The notes: generated by a model from the letters alone, not told the origin. A DNA stretch of 64,000 bases from AV69 sp963742315 (GCA_963742315.1 CAVULE010000007.1:186001-250000); one strand, 5' to 3'. Positions 35,397-43,979 are shown, counted from the first letter of the stretch. Translations and numbers: made by a program.

Positions 35397-35463
35397 CACG
35401 CGGAAGCTTTTCCGAAAAAAACTCAATTCAAATGATCACTTTGATCGCCCGTTTTCGTTTATG
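35397..35463 (+). promoter_or_regulatory. Upstream element, copy 1
   Basis: Contains a weak T/A-rich hairpin (TTTTCCGAAAA, about 35408-35418) followed by a 32-nt block (35432-35463) identical in all three copies. The block holds GATCACTTTGATC, an inverted repeat with a 3-nt spacer, and TTTTCGTTT just before an ATG. It lies between the divergent ECF sigma gene and an exported repeat-protein gene. Confidence 0.7.
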
Positions 35464-35496
35464 GCAGTGAAAGGAAAACTGCAGAATCAGAGTTAG
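35461..35496 (+). CDS. Putative leader peptide, copy 1 (11 residues)
   Basis: Starts at the ATG ending the invariant block and reads MAVKGKLQNQS then TAG. The other two copies encode the same core K-G-K-L-[QR]-N-Q with differing third codon bases (Leu CTG/CTC/CTA, Gly GGA/GGG/GGG, Asn AAT/AAC/AAC). The downstream gene starts 11 nt after the stop. Confidence 0.5.
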   Translation: MAVKGKLQNQS

Positions 35497-35507
35497 CCAG
35501 CAGAGCT

Positions 35508-37196
35508 ATGAAAAACAAACAATCGGGAAAGGAAATTGAGACCTGGTATTGGTCTCACACGTCATTTAATAAGCGGGGCACTGTGTTTAGCAGCAATCAG
35601 TCTAATCTGCGTGCGCGCGTCGGCGCAGAATCTGTTCGCGCTGGATGCAGCCAAGGGCACCATCAACGGCACCATCGATGAGTTCACTCCAAACGGGGTG
35701 CGAAGCACTTTTGCCTCCGGATTGAATAGCTCCTTTCGAGCCTAGCCTTTGACAAGGCGGGTAACCTGTTTGTGGCAGATGCAGGGACCGGCGCTTCGGC
35801 GGCAGCGATGGCTATAAATTTACTCCGGCCGGAGTGCGAACCACCTTTGCCTCCGGATTTACGTCGGCCTTTGCTGTGGGCTTTGACAGCGAGGGCAATC
35901 TGTTTGTGGCGGTACGCGAACAATCGCGGCTCACCAGCGACGCCATCTATAAATTTACTCCGACTGGAGCCAGAACCACCTTTGCCACTGTGGAGTTGGG
36001 TGTCAAGTGGTCTAGCGTTTGACAGGGCGGGCAACCTGTTCGTGGCTGCAGGGTTCAGCTTTGGCAAAAATGACAAGGCAGGAACGATCTATAAATTTAC
36101 TCCGACCGGCGTACGAACCACCTTTGCCTCCGGTTTGAATTCTCCTTTCGCTCTGGCCTTTGACAGCCAGGGCAATTTGTTTGTAGCGGATAGCGGCTAC
36201 GGATACGACTTTTCCCTGGACGCCGCCGTTTATAAGTTTGCTCCATCAGGGCTACGAAGCACTGTCGTCTCGGTAAACGATCAAGTTCCAGTAGTTCCAA
36301 ATGGTCTGGCTATTGACACCGCAGACAATCTGTTCGTCTCAGATGGGGTCAGCCGCAGTATTCTTAAGTTTACTCCGAGCGGGGTGCGAACCACCTTTGC
36401 CGCCAGATCCGTTACAGCTATGGCTTTCCAGCCAAACCCTGCGCCAATAGCTACAGTAATCGACTTTAACGGCGACGGCCATCCGGATTTGGTGGTTGAG
36501 AACGCCGCCACCCGTCAAACGGCGATATGGTATCTGAACAATAACGTTCTTATTAGCGGTGTGCTCGGTCCCACACTTCCGGCCGGTTGGGGGTTAAGAG
36601 GTGCGGCGGATTTCAATAGCGACAGCCATCCGGATTATGGCTTGTTCAATTCCGCTACTCGCCAAACAGCCCTCTGGTACCTGTCAGGACCAACGTTTAT
36701 CGGAGGCGCACTTGGGCCGAGTCCGCCCAGTGGCTGGGCCTTGGTAGCTACGGCCGACTTTAACGGCGACGGGAAACCAGACTATGTCCTTTACAATGCC
36801 GCGACGCGTCAGACAGCGATCTGGTATCTGAACAACAACGTTTTTGTTAGCGGCGTGCTCGGTCCCACACTTCCGGCAGGTTGGGGACTGAATGGTGTGG
36901 CGGATTTCAACGGCAACGGCCATCCAGATTACGCCTTGTTCAACTCCGCGACGCGCCAGACCGCCATCTGGCATCTATCAGGGTCGACGTTCATCAGCGG
37001 AGCTCTTGGACCGACTCCGCCCAGTGGCTGGGCCTTGGTAGCTACGGCCGACTTTAACGGCGACGGGAAGCCAGACTATCTCCTTTACAATGCCGCGACG
37101 CGTCAAACGGCGATCTGGTATCTAAACAATAACGTTTTTGTTAGCGGCGTGCTCGGTCCGACACTTCCGGCCGGTTGGAGCCTGGTCGGGCCGTGA
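35508..37196 (+). pseudogene. Exported NHL/FG-GAP repeat protein, several frameshifts
   Basis: Rebuilt product: a signal peptide (H-L-I-S-G-A-L-C-L-A-A-I-S-L-I-C), NHL-like repeats (F-T-P-x-G-V-R-x-T-F-A-S-G-L-N, L-A-F-D-x-A-G-N-L-F-V-A-D), then FG-GAP/VCBS repeats (D-F-N-G-D-G-x-P-D, N-A-A-T-R-Q-T-A-I-W-Y-L) with a 98-residue double unit. Frames shift near 35540, 35745, 35800 and 36010; the last two compensate, so the C-terminal two thirds (from about 36020) is clean. One lesion removes a C from GCCC. FG-GAP loops bind Ca2+ and occur in secreted or surface proteins. The likely native start is ATG 35508 (MKNKQSGKEI), with a 1-nt shift before R-P-G-I-G-L-T-R. Confidence 0.75.
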
Positions 37197-37271
37197 GCGG
37201 CCGTTAACCACGCTACAAAAAGTCTCGTCCCCGCTGGTCGTAGAACGGGGCACGCACAGAAACCCCCTACG

Positions 37272-37335
37272 CGCAAAAGGTTTTCCGAAAAACCGCAATT
37301 CAGATGATCACTTTGATCGCCCGTTTTCGTTTATG
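37272..37335 (+). promoter_or_regulatory. Upstream element, copy 2
   Basis: Hairpin GGTTTTCCGAAAAACC (37279-37294) followed by CAATTCAG and the invariant 32-nt block (37304-37335) with GATCACTTTGATC. It precedes the gene at 37430 by about 95 nt. It lies after the repeat-protein gene stop (37196). Confidence 0.75.
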
Positions 37336-37392
37336 CGAATGAAGGGGAAACTCCAAAACCAAAAAGAAAGAGATCACCTCAACAACAACTAG
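37333..37392 (+). CDS. Putative leader peptide, copy 2 (19 residues)
   Basis: Reads MRMKGKLQNQKERDHLNNN then TAG. It shares M-x-[VM]-K-G-K-L-Q-N-Q with copies 1 and 3. The downstream start codon is 37 nt after the stop. Confidence 0.5.
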   Translation: MRMKGKLQNQKERDHLNNN

Positions 37393-37429
37393 TGAAAGGA
37401 CAAAATCACCTCAACCAGAAAGTAGAATC

Positions 37430-37921
37430 ATGAAAAACAAGCTGAGCAATTCAAACATTACTAAAAACCGCATGCGAGTCGCGCTGCTACTCGTGTTAGC
37501 GACTTCCATTATCGGCCTTGCCCCAGCCTTTTCGGCTAGTGCCCGGGCTGGTTCATTTAGCATCAACGACGTGTCGGGAAATTACGTTTGGCACGCCCAA
37601 GGCTGGGACTTAGGTGGCACCAACCATAAACCCCAATCCGCCCCATTGAGTGCCGTCGGTCTGATCACGTACACGCCCGCGACCGGCACCTTTCACGTTG
37701 ACTTGAACCTGAGAATAGATGGAACAAATTTCCATAACCTCCGTGATGGCACCTATACCGTGGATGCGACCGGCCACGGGACAATGACATGGTTATCGGG
37801 AGGCGGCCTCACCAAGCAAATCGATTTTTACATCGTGAACAGAGGCGCTGAGCTCAAGTGGATCGATACAGACCCCACCAACGGTGAGTTAAGCACCACC
37901 GGCACCATGACCAAACAATAA
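37430..37921 (+). CDS. Exported protein of unknown function
   Basis: 163 residues with a long N-terminal region and signal peptide (M-R-V-A-L-L-L-V-L-A-T-S-I-I-G-L-A-P-A-F-S, cleaved near S-A-R-A). The mature part is short, aromatic-rich and beta-like (N-Y-V-W-H-A-Q-G-W-D, G-L-I-T-Y-T-P-A-T-G-T-F-H-V-D-L, D-G-T-Y-T-V-D-A-T-G-H-G-T-M-T-W), similar in style to secreted lipocalin-like or single-domain proteins, but no family is assigned. Its upstream region is copy 2 of the shared element. Confidence 0.75.
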   Translation: MKNKLSNSNITKNRMRVALLLVLATSIIGLAPAFSASARAGSFSINDVSGNYVWHAQGWDLGGTNHKPQSAPLSAVGLITYTPATGTFHVDLNLRIDGTNFHNLRDGTYTVDATGHGTMTWLSGGGLTKQIDFYIVNRGAELKWIDTDPTNGELSTTGTMTKQ

Positions 37922-37945
37922 CCGAGCTGGTCAGGGTCACATCCT

Positions 37946-37987
37946 GCACGCTTGATACCGTCCCGAGATGGAAGGGGTCAAGCGTGC
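37946..37987 (+). terminator. Hairpin after the exported-protein gene
   Basis: GCACGCTTGA (37946-37955) and TCAAGCGTGC (37978-37987) are exact complements around a 22-nt loop, 24 nt after the stop at 37921. There is no clear T run, so termination is only likely. Confidence 0.5.
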
Positions 37988-38033
37988 GCTGGCCGACCGA
38001 CACTAAGATTCGAGTTCCAGCACTTATCGCCTT

Positions 38034-38111
38034 CGCATTATGGGTACGAATGGGCGGAAGGCCGACATCAACGGGCGAACTTGGTATGTGGCGTTGACGA
38101 AGCGTTTCTAA
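38034..38111 (+). pseudogene. Remnant of a TonB-dependent receptor C-terminus
   Basis: One frame reads D-I-N-G-R-T-W-Y-V-A-L-T-K-R-F then TAA (38109-38111). The complete receptor encoded at 27431-30526 ends N-I-R-G-R-T-W-Y-V-A-L-T-K-R-F. Only about the last 20 codons are recognisable, so this is a relic of a deleted paralogue. The remaining 38112-38270 shows no gene. Confidence 0.6.
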
Positions 38112-38277
38112 AATTCCTGCAGCATCTCGAGAGGCAAATTCCAACCCACCGGATAGCGAACAAAAAGTTTGACGCGCTCGTGCGGGATGACTCGCGCCGC
38201 GCCACTTGGAAACCCGCAGGTTGTTTTCAAGGATGACAACCCATCCTCAGCTGCGCGTCTTTTCTGCAGTGATCGCG

Positions 38278-38338
38278 GAAGGTTTGTCGAAAAACCTTCG
38301 ATTCAAATGATCACTTTGATCGCCCGTTTTCGTTTATG
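38278..38338 (+). promoter_or_regulatory. Upstream element, copy 3
   Basis: The best hairpin of the three: GAAGGTTT (38278-38285), loop GTCGAA, AAACCTTC (38292-38299). Then comes the invariant 32-nt block (38307-38338) with GATCACTTTGATC. It precedes the haloperoxidase-like gene, whose start codon the leader ORF overlaps. Confidence 0.75.
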
Positions 38339-38407
38339 CCGGTGAAAGGGAAACTACGAAACCAAAAAAAGATTACGACCTCACACTTAAGAAAGGAAGA
38401 ACCATGA
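38336..38407 (+). CDS. Putative leader peptide, copy 3 (23 residues)
   Basis: Reads MPVKGKLRNQKK... and ends TGA at 38405-38407, overlapping the downstream ATG (38404-38406) as ATGA. This suggests translational coupling with the haloperoxidase-like gene. Codon-level comparison with copies 1 and 2 shows mainly silent changes in the K-G-K-L-[QR]-N-Q core. Confidence 0.5.
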   Translation: MPVKGKLRNQKKITTSHLRKEEP

Positions 38408-39728
38408 ACCCGCTCACTCAGTTTAAAAAGATATCAATCATGCAACTTTTGATCACATTGGCGCTCCTTATTGGGCATGCGCCAGGGACGAACGCCGCCG
38501 ACTTGAGGGCGACGCCAGTAATCGATTGGAGCAACGAAGCCCGGCGGGCGATCGTCCCGGTCACTGCGGGCTCCGAAAACTACGGAAACAAGTTCCCCGG
38601 CGAGGCGGCGGTCTACATGGGGATCGTCCACGCGGCGATCTACGACGCTGCACTCGCGATTGAGGGCGGCTATCAGCCGTACGCGGTCAGGCTCACCGCT
38701 CCGATGGATACGTCACCGGCGGCCGCCGTCGCGACCGCAGCGCATCATACGCTCATCGGCCTGCAACCGGCGCTCGGTCTAACGCCTGCTCAGCAGGCGA
38801 TTCTCGATGGGGACTACACCAACTATATGGCCGCCATCCCGAACGACTCAGCGAAAGCGAACGGCATCATGATCGGAGAGCAGGTGGCCGCAGCGGTACT
38901 TGCGCTGCGCGCGAACGATGGCCGGGATAGCAATCCCACTCTTAGCGACCTCAATCCGCCAGCACCCGGCCCCGGTGTTTGGCAGCCCAACCCGACCGGG
39001 CTGGTGCTGGGTTTGCGATTGCCGGGAATCCGACCGCTCGCTTTAGCCAGCGCTTCGCAGCTTCGTCCCGACGGCCCCAATCCGCTGACGAGCGAGGAGT
39101 ACGCGGAGGACTTCCAGCAGGTCAAGTCACTCGGCCGGTTCGACAGCACCACCAGGACGGCTGCGCAGACGACGCAGGCGCTGTTCTGGACCGATCACGA
39201 CCTCCGAGTGTGGAACGACGGCATGCTCCGCATCGCCGCGGACCGAGGCCTTGATCTAGTCCAGACAGCGCGGATGCTGGCGATGGCTCATGTCGCCGGG
39301 GGCGACGCGATGATCGCCGGCTTCGAAGCCAAATACCACTATTGGTTCTGGCGTCCCTACCAGGCGATTCCGCTGGCAGACACCGACGGAAACCCTGCGA
39401 CGGAGCCGGATCTCAACTGGCAGCCGCTGCGTCCGACGCCGAACCACCCCAGTACCCGGCAGCGCACGCCTTTCACAGCAGCGCCGTGGCAAACACGCTC
39501 CGCGCGTTCTTCGGCACCGACAAGGTCCACTTCTCTCTCGACAGTCGGGTGACCGCCACGACGCGCGATTACAAACGCTTCCACGACGCGGTCAAGGACG
39601 TGATGCTCGCGCGGACCCTGGCCGGCTTCCACTTTCGCAACTCTTGCGAAGAAGGATCGAATCTCGGGCGTGAAGTCAGCCGCTACGTGGTCGAGCACTA
39701 CTTCCAGCCGGTCCGATGTCATCGATGA
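38404..39728 (+). pseudogene. Vanadium haloperoxidase-like (PAP2) secreted protein, one frameshift
   Basis: First frame (38404-39552): signal peptide, then the PAP2/haloperoxidase alpha-helical core up to K-Y-H-Y-W-F-W-R-P-Y-Q-A-I-P and R-P-T-P-N-H-P. Second frame (to 39728) continues E-Y-P-A-A-H-A-F-H-S-S-A-V-A-N-T-L-R-A-F-F-G-T-D, then F-H-F-R-N-S ending H-Y-F-Q-P-V. Between them one G is missing after CACCCC (near 39451). K and R of K-Y-H-Y-W-F-W-R-P and the His of P-A-A-H-A are the vanadate-site residues of this family. Vanadium-dependent peroxidases oxidise halides; secreted homologues in soil bacteria are mostly untested. A GC-rich look suggests import. Confidence 0.8.
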
Positions 39729-39779
39729 TGACGGACGGGCCGTTGGCGGCCCCAAACGCCGCCTGAACTAGACTAGATT

Positions 39780-39813
39780 AGTCGCCACGTTTCGCGAGAC
39801 GTGGTGACTTTTT
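39780..39813 (+). terminator. Rho-independent terminator
   Basis: AGTCGCCACGT (39780-39790), loop of 8, ACGTGGTGACT (39799-39809; one G-U pair), then a T run. It lies 52 nt after the end of the haloperoxidase-like gene. Confidence 0.75.
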
Positions 39814-40071
39814 GTCTTGCCAAAGAGTACGAGAATAACTGGTCCTTGTTTAAATGCCAGTCGGCGCCGCTGATCGGCCTCGTAAAATTCACACGCGAAA
39901 ATCCGTGAAATCCGCGTAATTCGCGGTAAAAAAGTAAGAGATTCCTCCCGACCTTCGCATAAAGCTTCGGCGCGCCAGGCGACTTCGCTCGGAATGACAG
40001 GGCTTTGATATTAGGATGGTGCGGCGTTGAGAATTAGACGTTTGGTTCTTAATTCGTTAAATTGATGAGCC
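39814..40071. repeat. Geneless stretch with a GGAATGACAG repeat relic
   Basis: The part 39939-40000 (AGAGATTCCTCCCGACC...CTTCGCTCGGAATGACAGGG) is a degenerate copy of the dispersed GTCATTCCGAGCGAAG...AATCTC repeat. A conserved-looking phrase (CACGCGAAAATCCGTGAAATCCGCGTAATTCGCGG, 39891-39926) precedes it. No gene is seen. Confidence 0.5.
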
Positions 40072-41109
40072 ATGCGCTTTCGCGCCTACAAAAATACCGA
40101 GCTTACCGTTAGCGAAGTCGGTTTCGGAATGTGGACGATCTCCACCGGTTGGTGGGGAAATTACACTGAAGGCGAGGCGCTCGCGCTGATGCGCAAAGCG
40201 TTCGACCTGGGCGTCACGTTATTTGATGCGGCCGATACTTACGGCAATGGCTTGAGCGAGGAATACATCGCCAAGGCGTTCCCGAAAAATCGCGACGAGA
40301 TCGTGATCGCCACCAAGGTTGGCTACGATTTCGTCACCCATGGTGAAGCCCGCGGACGCGGGCAGCGCGAGATCCCGCAGGATTTTTCGCCTGACGCGAT
40401 CGTGCGCGCTACGGAGGCGGCGCTGAAGCGATTGAAAACGGACCGAATTGATCTCTTGCAACTGCACAATGTTCGAATGGAGCAGGTGACAGACGACGCA
40501 GTTTGGAAAACGCTCGAGCAACTCACGCGCACCGGCAAAATTCGTTATTACGGCGTCGCGCTTGGACCCGCCATCGGCTGGATGTACGAAGGCATCAACG
40601 TCATTCGCGAACGCGAGATCACGAGCATGCAACACATCTACAATATGCTCGAACAACATCCCGGACGCGCCATCCACGACACCTCCACCGATACAGGAAG
40701 AGACACGATGTTTCTCATTCGCGTGCCGCATTCATCCGGAATGCTCGAGGGAAAATACAATGCCGAGACGGTTTTCCCGCCAGGTGATCATCGCGCGCAC
40801 CGGCCCCGTAGTTGGCTCCTTAACGGCGTGAAAAAGATCGACCACCTGCGTTTCCTGGAAAATCCCGATCGCACCCTGGGTCAGGCGGCGCTGCAATGGT
40901 TACTTGCTGACGATCGTGTCGCTTCCACTCTTCCGAATATTTATAACGAAGAACAGCTGATTGAATTCGCCAAGGCGCCGGAAACGCCGTCGCTCACCAG
41001 CGACGATATGGAACGTATCACCGAACTTTATGCCCAGAATTTTGGAATCGAAGAGGACCCGCCAAAGTTTAAGGGCACGATGGAACCGGCCGAAACGGCG
41101 GCAGCCTGA
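40072..41109 (+). CDS. Aldo/keto reductase
   Basis: 345 residues with the AKR fold motifs: G-F-G-M-W-T-I-S at the first strand, catalytic tetrad Asp and Tyr in F-D-A-A-D-T-Y-G-N-G, Lys in V-I-A-T-K-V-G-Y, His in L-L-Q-L-H-N-V. An NADPH-dependent oxidoreductase for carbonyls or sugars. It is close to the YajO/plant-type AKRs. C-terminal residues (K-F-K-G-T-M-E-P) are an extension. It is followed by DUF5069 after 23 nt. Confidence 0.93.
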   Translation: MRFRAYKNTELTVSEVGFGMWTISTGWWGNYTEGEALALMRKAFDLGVTLFDAADTYGNGLSEEYIAKAFPKNRDEIVIATKVGYDFVTHGEARGRGQREIPQDFSPDAIVRATEAALKRLKTDRIDLLQLHNVRMEQVTDDAVWKTLEQLTRTGKIRYYGVALGPAIGWMYEGINVIREREITSMQHIYNMLEQHPGRAIHDTSTDTGRDTMFLIRVPHSSGMLEGKYNAETVFPPGDHRAHRPRSWLLNGVKKIDHLRFLENPDRTLGQAALQWLLADDRVASTLPNIYNEEQLIEFAKAPETPSLTSDDMERITELYAQNFGIEEDPPKFKGTMEPAETAAA

Positions 41110-41132
41110 GGCGGTGCGACGCTTACGCCAGC

Positions 41133-41558
41133 ATGGAGGCCTTCCCCAGAAGCCCGTCAGAGTTGGTTGGCGGCTTGCGTTATTTCGGCCGCATGCTCGA
41201 TAAAATCCGTCTTCGTGCGCGCGGTGACTTACATTCGGACTATCATGCAAATTTGGGGCATCGAAAAGCAGCGGACGGGGCGATGTGCAACTTTCTTCGG
41301 ATCGATTACGAGCAACTGCGCCAACATGTGCTAAAAGGCGGGAGCGACGAGGAGATTCTGGAATGGTGTTACCAGAACGGTCGGCGACCGAACGAAGGGG
41401 ATCTTTTAGTGTGGAACAACTTCAGCGCGAAGTTCGGCTGGAACGATTTTGCGACACCGACGTTGGCACGCCGGAAAAAAGAGCTGGGTATTTCTGATCG
41501 CGCCGATATTCAAACCATGGGAGACCTGTTCGATTACGAGGAAGGTCGGAAGAAGTAG
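41133..41558 (+). CDS. DUF5069-family protein
   Basis: 141 residues: F-P-R-S-P-S-E-L-V-G-G-L-R-Y-F-G-R-M-L-D-K-I-R-L, L-H-S-D-Y-H-A-N-L-G, F-L-R-I-D-Y-E-Q-L, G-G-S-D-E-E-I-L-E-W-C, and L-G-I-S-D-R-A-D-I-Q-T-M-G-D-L-F-D. This matches DUF5069 throughout. Function unknown. It begins shortly after the aldo/keto reductase, suggesting a transcription unit. Confidence 0.9.
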   Translation: MEAFPRSPSELVGGLRYFGRMLDKIRLRARGDLHSDYHANLGHRKAADGAMCNFLRIDYEQLRQHVLKGGSDEEILEWCYQNGRRPNEGDLLVWNNFSAKFGWNDFATPTLARRKKELGISDRADIQTMGDLFDYEEGRKK

Positions 41559-41590
41559 TACGCGTAATCAGTGAGAAGTAAGAAGCCGGA

Positions 41591-42031
41591 TTAACGGGTT
41601 CGCTTGCGCGTCTGTGCAGCTTTTTTCGCGGCTCGGGAACGACTTGCTTTCGTGCGTCGCCGTGCAGCCGAACGTGCCTGACGCGATAGCGCCACGTGCG
41701 ATGCAGCGCGGCGCGGTTCGCGCTTCAGCGCTTTTCGCACCGCGCGCGACCGTGTCGGCGACGGCTTACGCCGCGACCCCGCTTTTCGTGAATCGCGCGC
41801 TGCCTGTTTCTTCGTCCTGGCCGACCCTCGTTTCGGCGGCGGAAGTTTTACTCCGGCTCGTCGTGCCTTGGACAACCCAATGGCGATCGCTTGCTTGGCG
41901 GAACGCGCGCCATGTTTCCCCTCGCGAATATGCTCCATCTCTTCCCGCACAAATTCGCCCGCTTGCGTTGAGGGCGATTTTCCTTCGCGCTTGTCTTCGC
42001 GAGCTCGTTCAATGGTTTCTTGTTCTGGCAT
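41591..42031 (-). CDS. DUF6496 protein with a histone-like basic tail
   Basis: From ATG 42031: M-P-E-Q-E-T-I-E-R-A-R-E-D-K-R-E-G-K-S-P-S-T-Q-A-G-E-F-V-R-E-E-M-E-H-I-R-E-G-K-H-G-A-R-S-x-K-Q-A-I-A-I-G-L-S-K-A-R-R-A-G-V, the DUF6496 domain (about 1-65). The rest is Arg/Lys/Ala/Ser-rich, like H1-type nucleoid proteins (R-R-K-P-S-P-T-R-S-R-A-V-R-K). It probably binds DNA. The frame opens at 42142; the shorter start gives the domain N-terminus. It is divergent from the next small gene. Confidence 0.85.
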   Translation of the reverse strand: MPEQETIERAREDKREGKSPSTQAGEFVREEMEHIREGKHGARSAKQAIAIGLSKARRAGVKLPPPKRGSARTKKQAARDSRKAGSRRKPSPTRSRAVRKALKREPRRAASHVALSRQARSAARRRTKASRSRAAKKAAQTRKRTR

Positions 42032-42071
42032 AGCAAAGTGGTTTCGCTGCCAGAGATGGACTTGGTCGTAA

Positions 42072-42380
42072 TTGCGCGACACCTTGATTAAGTCGGGAAT
42101 AGCCGCATTTTTAGGTGTTCGACGAGCGAGGGGTTTGAACACGCTGCCGCAGAGGTTAAGACAGTATCTTCTCGATCAACCCGAGACCACGGACGACCTG
42201 CACGTCGTCTCGGTGATCTTGAAGGATGGTCGTGTCTTTGAAGATGTCGCGATCTCGCATTGCTCACTGGTAGCGGCGGTGCGCGGCCATTCCCACGTCC
42301 CGTTTGACGCCAAGGATATTGCGGAATTGCGCGTCACCCATCGGCGCTGGGGTTTTGGACAACAGGCGAAACCCTCTTAG
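42072..42380 (+). CDS. Small conserved-looking protein
   Basis: Up to 102 residues (TTG start, uncertain). The C-terminal half (L-H-V-V-S-V-I-L-K-D-G-R-V-F-E-D-V-A-I, then P-F-D-A-K-D-I-A-E-L-R-V-T-H-R-R-W) is typical of small beta-barrel regulators of unknown function. The N-terminal 30 residues are less convincing, and the true start may lie further in. Palindromes follow directly. Confidence 0.5.
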   Translation: MRDTLIKSGIAAFLGVRRARGLNTLPQRLRQYLLDQPETTDDLHVVSVILKDGRVFEDVAISHCSLVAAVRGHSHVPFDAKDIAELRVTHRRWGFGQQAKPS

Positions 42381-42390
42381 GAGGGATGGA

Positions 42391-42441
42391 GGGACGACCG
42401 CCGTGTCGTCCCAAATTTAGGGACGCGACGGCGCGCGTCCC
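42391..42441. repeat. Two adjacent palindromes
   Basis: GGGACGAC-CGCCGT-GTCGTCCC (42391-42412) and GGGACGCG-ACGGCG-CGCGTCCC (42420-42441), flanked by GGAGGGA on the left and CTCC on the right. They may be terminators, but the pairing style matches other small palindromes in the window. Confidence 0.6.
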
Positions 42442-42491
42442 TCCAATTCAGAGATGAGTTGCCGCCGCGCCAACTCGCGCGAAACTCGGAA

Positions 42492-43979
42492 ATGCCTTTT
42501 CCTAGTCCTAAAAACCAAGCGCCTTTACTTGGCCTCGTTAGTCTCATTGGAGCGAGTTTCAGCGCGCTCGCGCAACCAGCGCAACCGGAAGCCAGCTCAA
42601 CCCCGTCGGCCAGTCCGAGCGCAACCCCAATTTTTTTCGCGGACCAAACGCTGGCTGATCTGAAGCAACTGCGACAAGCGGCGTTGGCGAGCGATTATCC
42701 ATTCAAACAAGTTGCACATCTGGCGAACAACATCGGTCCACGCCTAACCGGTTCCGTTCAGGCGGCGAAGGCAGTCGAATACGTGGCCGACGAAATGAAA
42801 GCGCTCGGCTGCGAGGTGCAGCTGGAAAAAGTGATGGTGCCGCATTGGGTACGTGGCGTCGAAACAGCAGAGCTCACGCAATTCCCCGGACAAGCCGCCG
42901 GCACCACGCAAAAAATCGTGTTGTGCGCCCTCGGTGGAAGCGTCTCCACTCCGCCGGAGGGAATCAATGCCGATACCATCTGCGTGCGCGATTTTGAGGA
43001 GTTGAAATCGTTGCCGCGCGAAAAAGTGAACGGGAGAATTGTGTTGTTTAATCATTCGTTCGACAAACAAATGGCGGCGCAAGGTCATGGTGGTGAAGCC
43101 TACGGGCAGGCCGTGGTTTATCGAAGTGATGGGCCCGTGGCGGCGGCGAAACTCGGTGCGGTCGCCTGTTTGATTCGCTCGGTCGGCGGAGCGGACTATA
43201 GAATTCCGCATACTGGCCAGACAAATTACAAAGATGGCGTTCCCAAAATTCCAGCGGCGGCAGTTACGGCGGAAGATGCCGATTTAATCGCCTACCTCGC
43301 GGCGCAGGGAGAGACACGAATGCACCTCGTTCTCACTCCACAGACATTGCCCGATGTCGAAAGCAACAATGTCATCGCCGACATCAAGGGCAGCGAACAT
43401 CCCGAGCAGGTAGTAATCGTCTCAGGTCATCTCGATTCGTGGGATCTGGGGACGGGCGCGATCGATGATGGTGCGGGCGTGGCGGTGGCGATGGAAACAG
43501 CGCATTTGGTTCGGCAACTTCATCTCAAACCGAAACGAACCATCCGCGTGATTGCGTGGATGAATGAAGAGAACGGCAGCCGCGGATCGAAGCAATACGC
43601 GAAGGATCACGCGAGCGAGTTTGCCAATCATTTTGCTGTTAATGAAACCGATAGTGGTGCGGATCATCCGATCGGGCTCAACTTGAAGGCGAAACCGGAG
43701 GTAAAAAAAATCTTCGAGCCGGTCGCGAAGATTTTACAAGAAATCGGCGCCGGTGCTTTGAATCTGTCCGAGCACATCGGCGCTGACATCGAGCCGATGG
43801 AAAAGGCCGGTGTGCCAGCCTTCAGTCCGATGCAGGACAGCCGTTTTTATTTTAACTATCATCACACTCCCGCTGACACGCTGGACAAAATTGTGCCGCG
43901 CGAATTGCAGGAAAATGCCGCGGTCGTTGCCGTCGCCGCCTACGCCGTGGCGAATGCCGAGCAATCGCTGCCGCGATGA
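42492..43979 (+). CDS. M28-family metallopeptidase, secreted
   Basis: From ATG 42492: signal peptide to A-L-A-Q, a PA-like insertion in the middle, and the M28 catalytic core. Zn ligands and acids: His and Asp in S-G-H-L-D-S-W-D, Asp in G-A-I-D-D-G-A-G, Glu-Glu in W-M-N-E-E-N-G-S, Asp in E-T-D-S-G-A-D, and His in N-Y-H-H-T-P-A-D-T. It is probably a dizinc aminopeptidase or carboxypeptidase acting outside the cytoplasm on peptides. The longer frame from 42459 adds 11 residues before the signal; the second ATG is preferred. Confidence 0.9.
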   Translation: MPFPSPKNQAPLLGLVSLIGASFSALAQPAQPEASSTPSASPSATPIFFADQTLADLKQLRQAALASDYPFKQVAHLANNIGPRLTGSVQAAKAVEYVADEMKALGCEVQLEKVMVPHWVRGVETAELTQFPGQAAGTTQKIVLCALGGSVSTPPEGINADTICVRDFEELKSLPREKVNGRIVLFNHSFDKQMAAQGHGGEAYGQAVVYRSDGPVAAAKLGAVACLIRSVGGADYRIPHTGQTNYKDGVPKIPAAAVTAEDADLIAYLAAQGETRMHLVLTPQTLPDVESNNVIADIKGSEHPEQVVIVSGHLDSWDLGTGAIDDGAGVAVAMETAHLVRQLHLKPKRTIRVIAWMNEENGSRGSKQYAKDHASEFANHFAVNETDSGADHPIGLNLKAKPEVKKIFEPVAKILQEIGAGALNLSEHIGADIEPMEKAGVPAFSPMQDSRFYFNYHHTPADTLDKIVPRELQENAAVVAVAAYAVANAEQSLPR

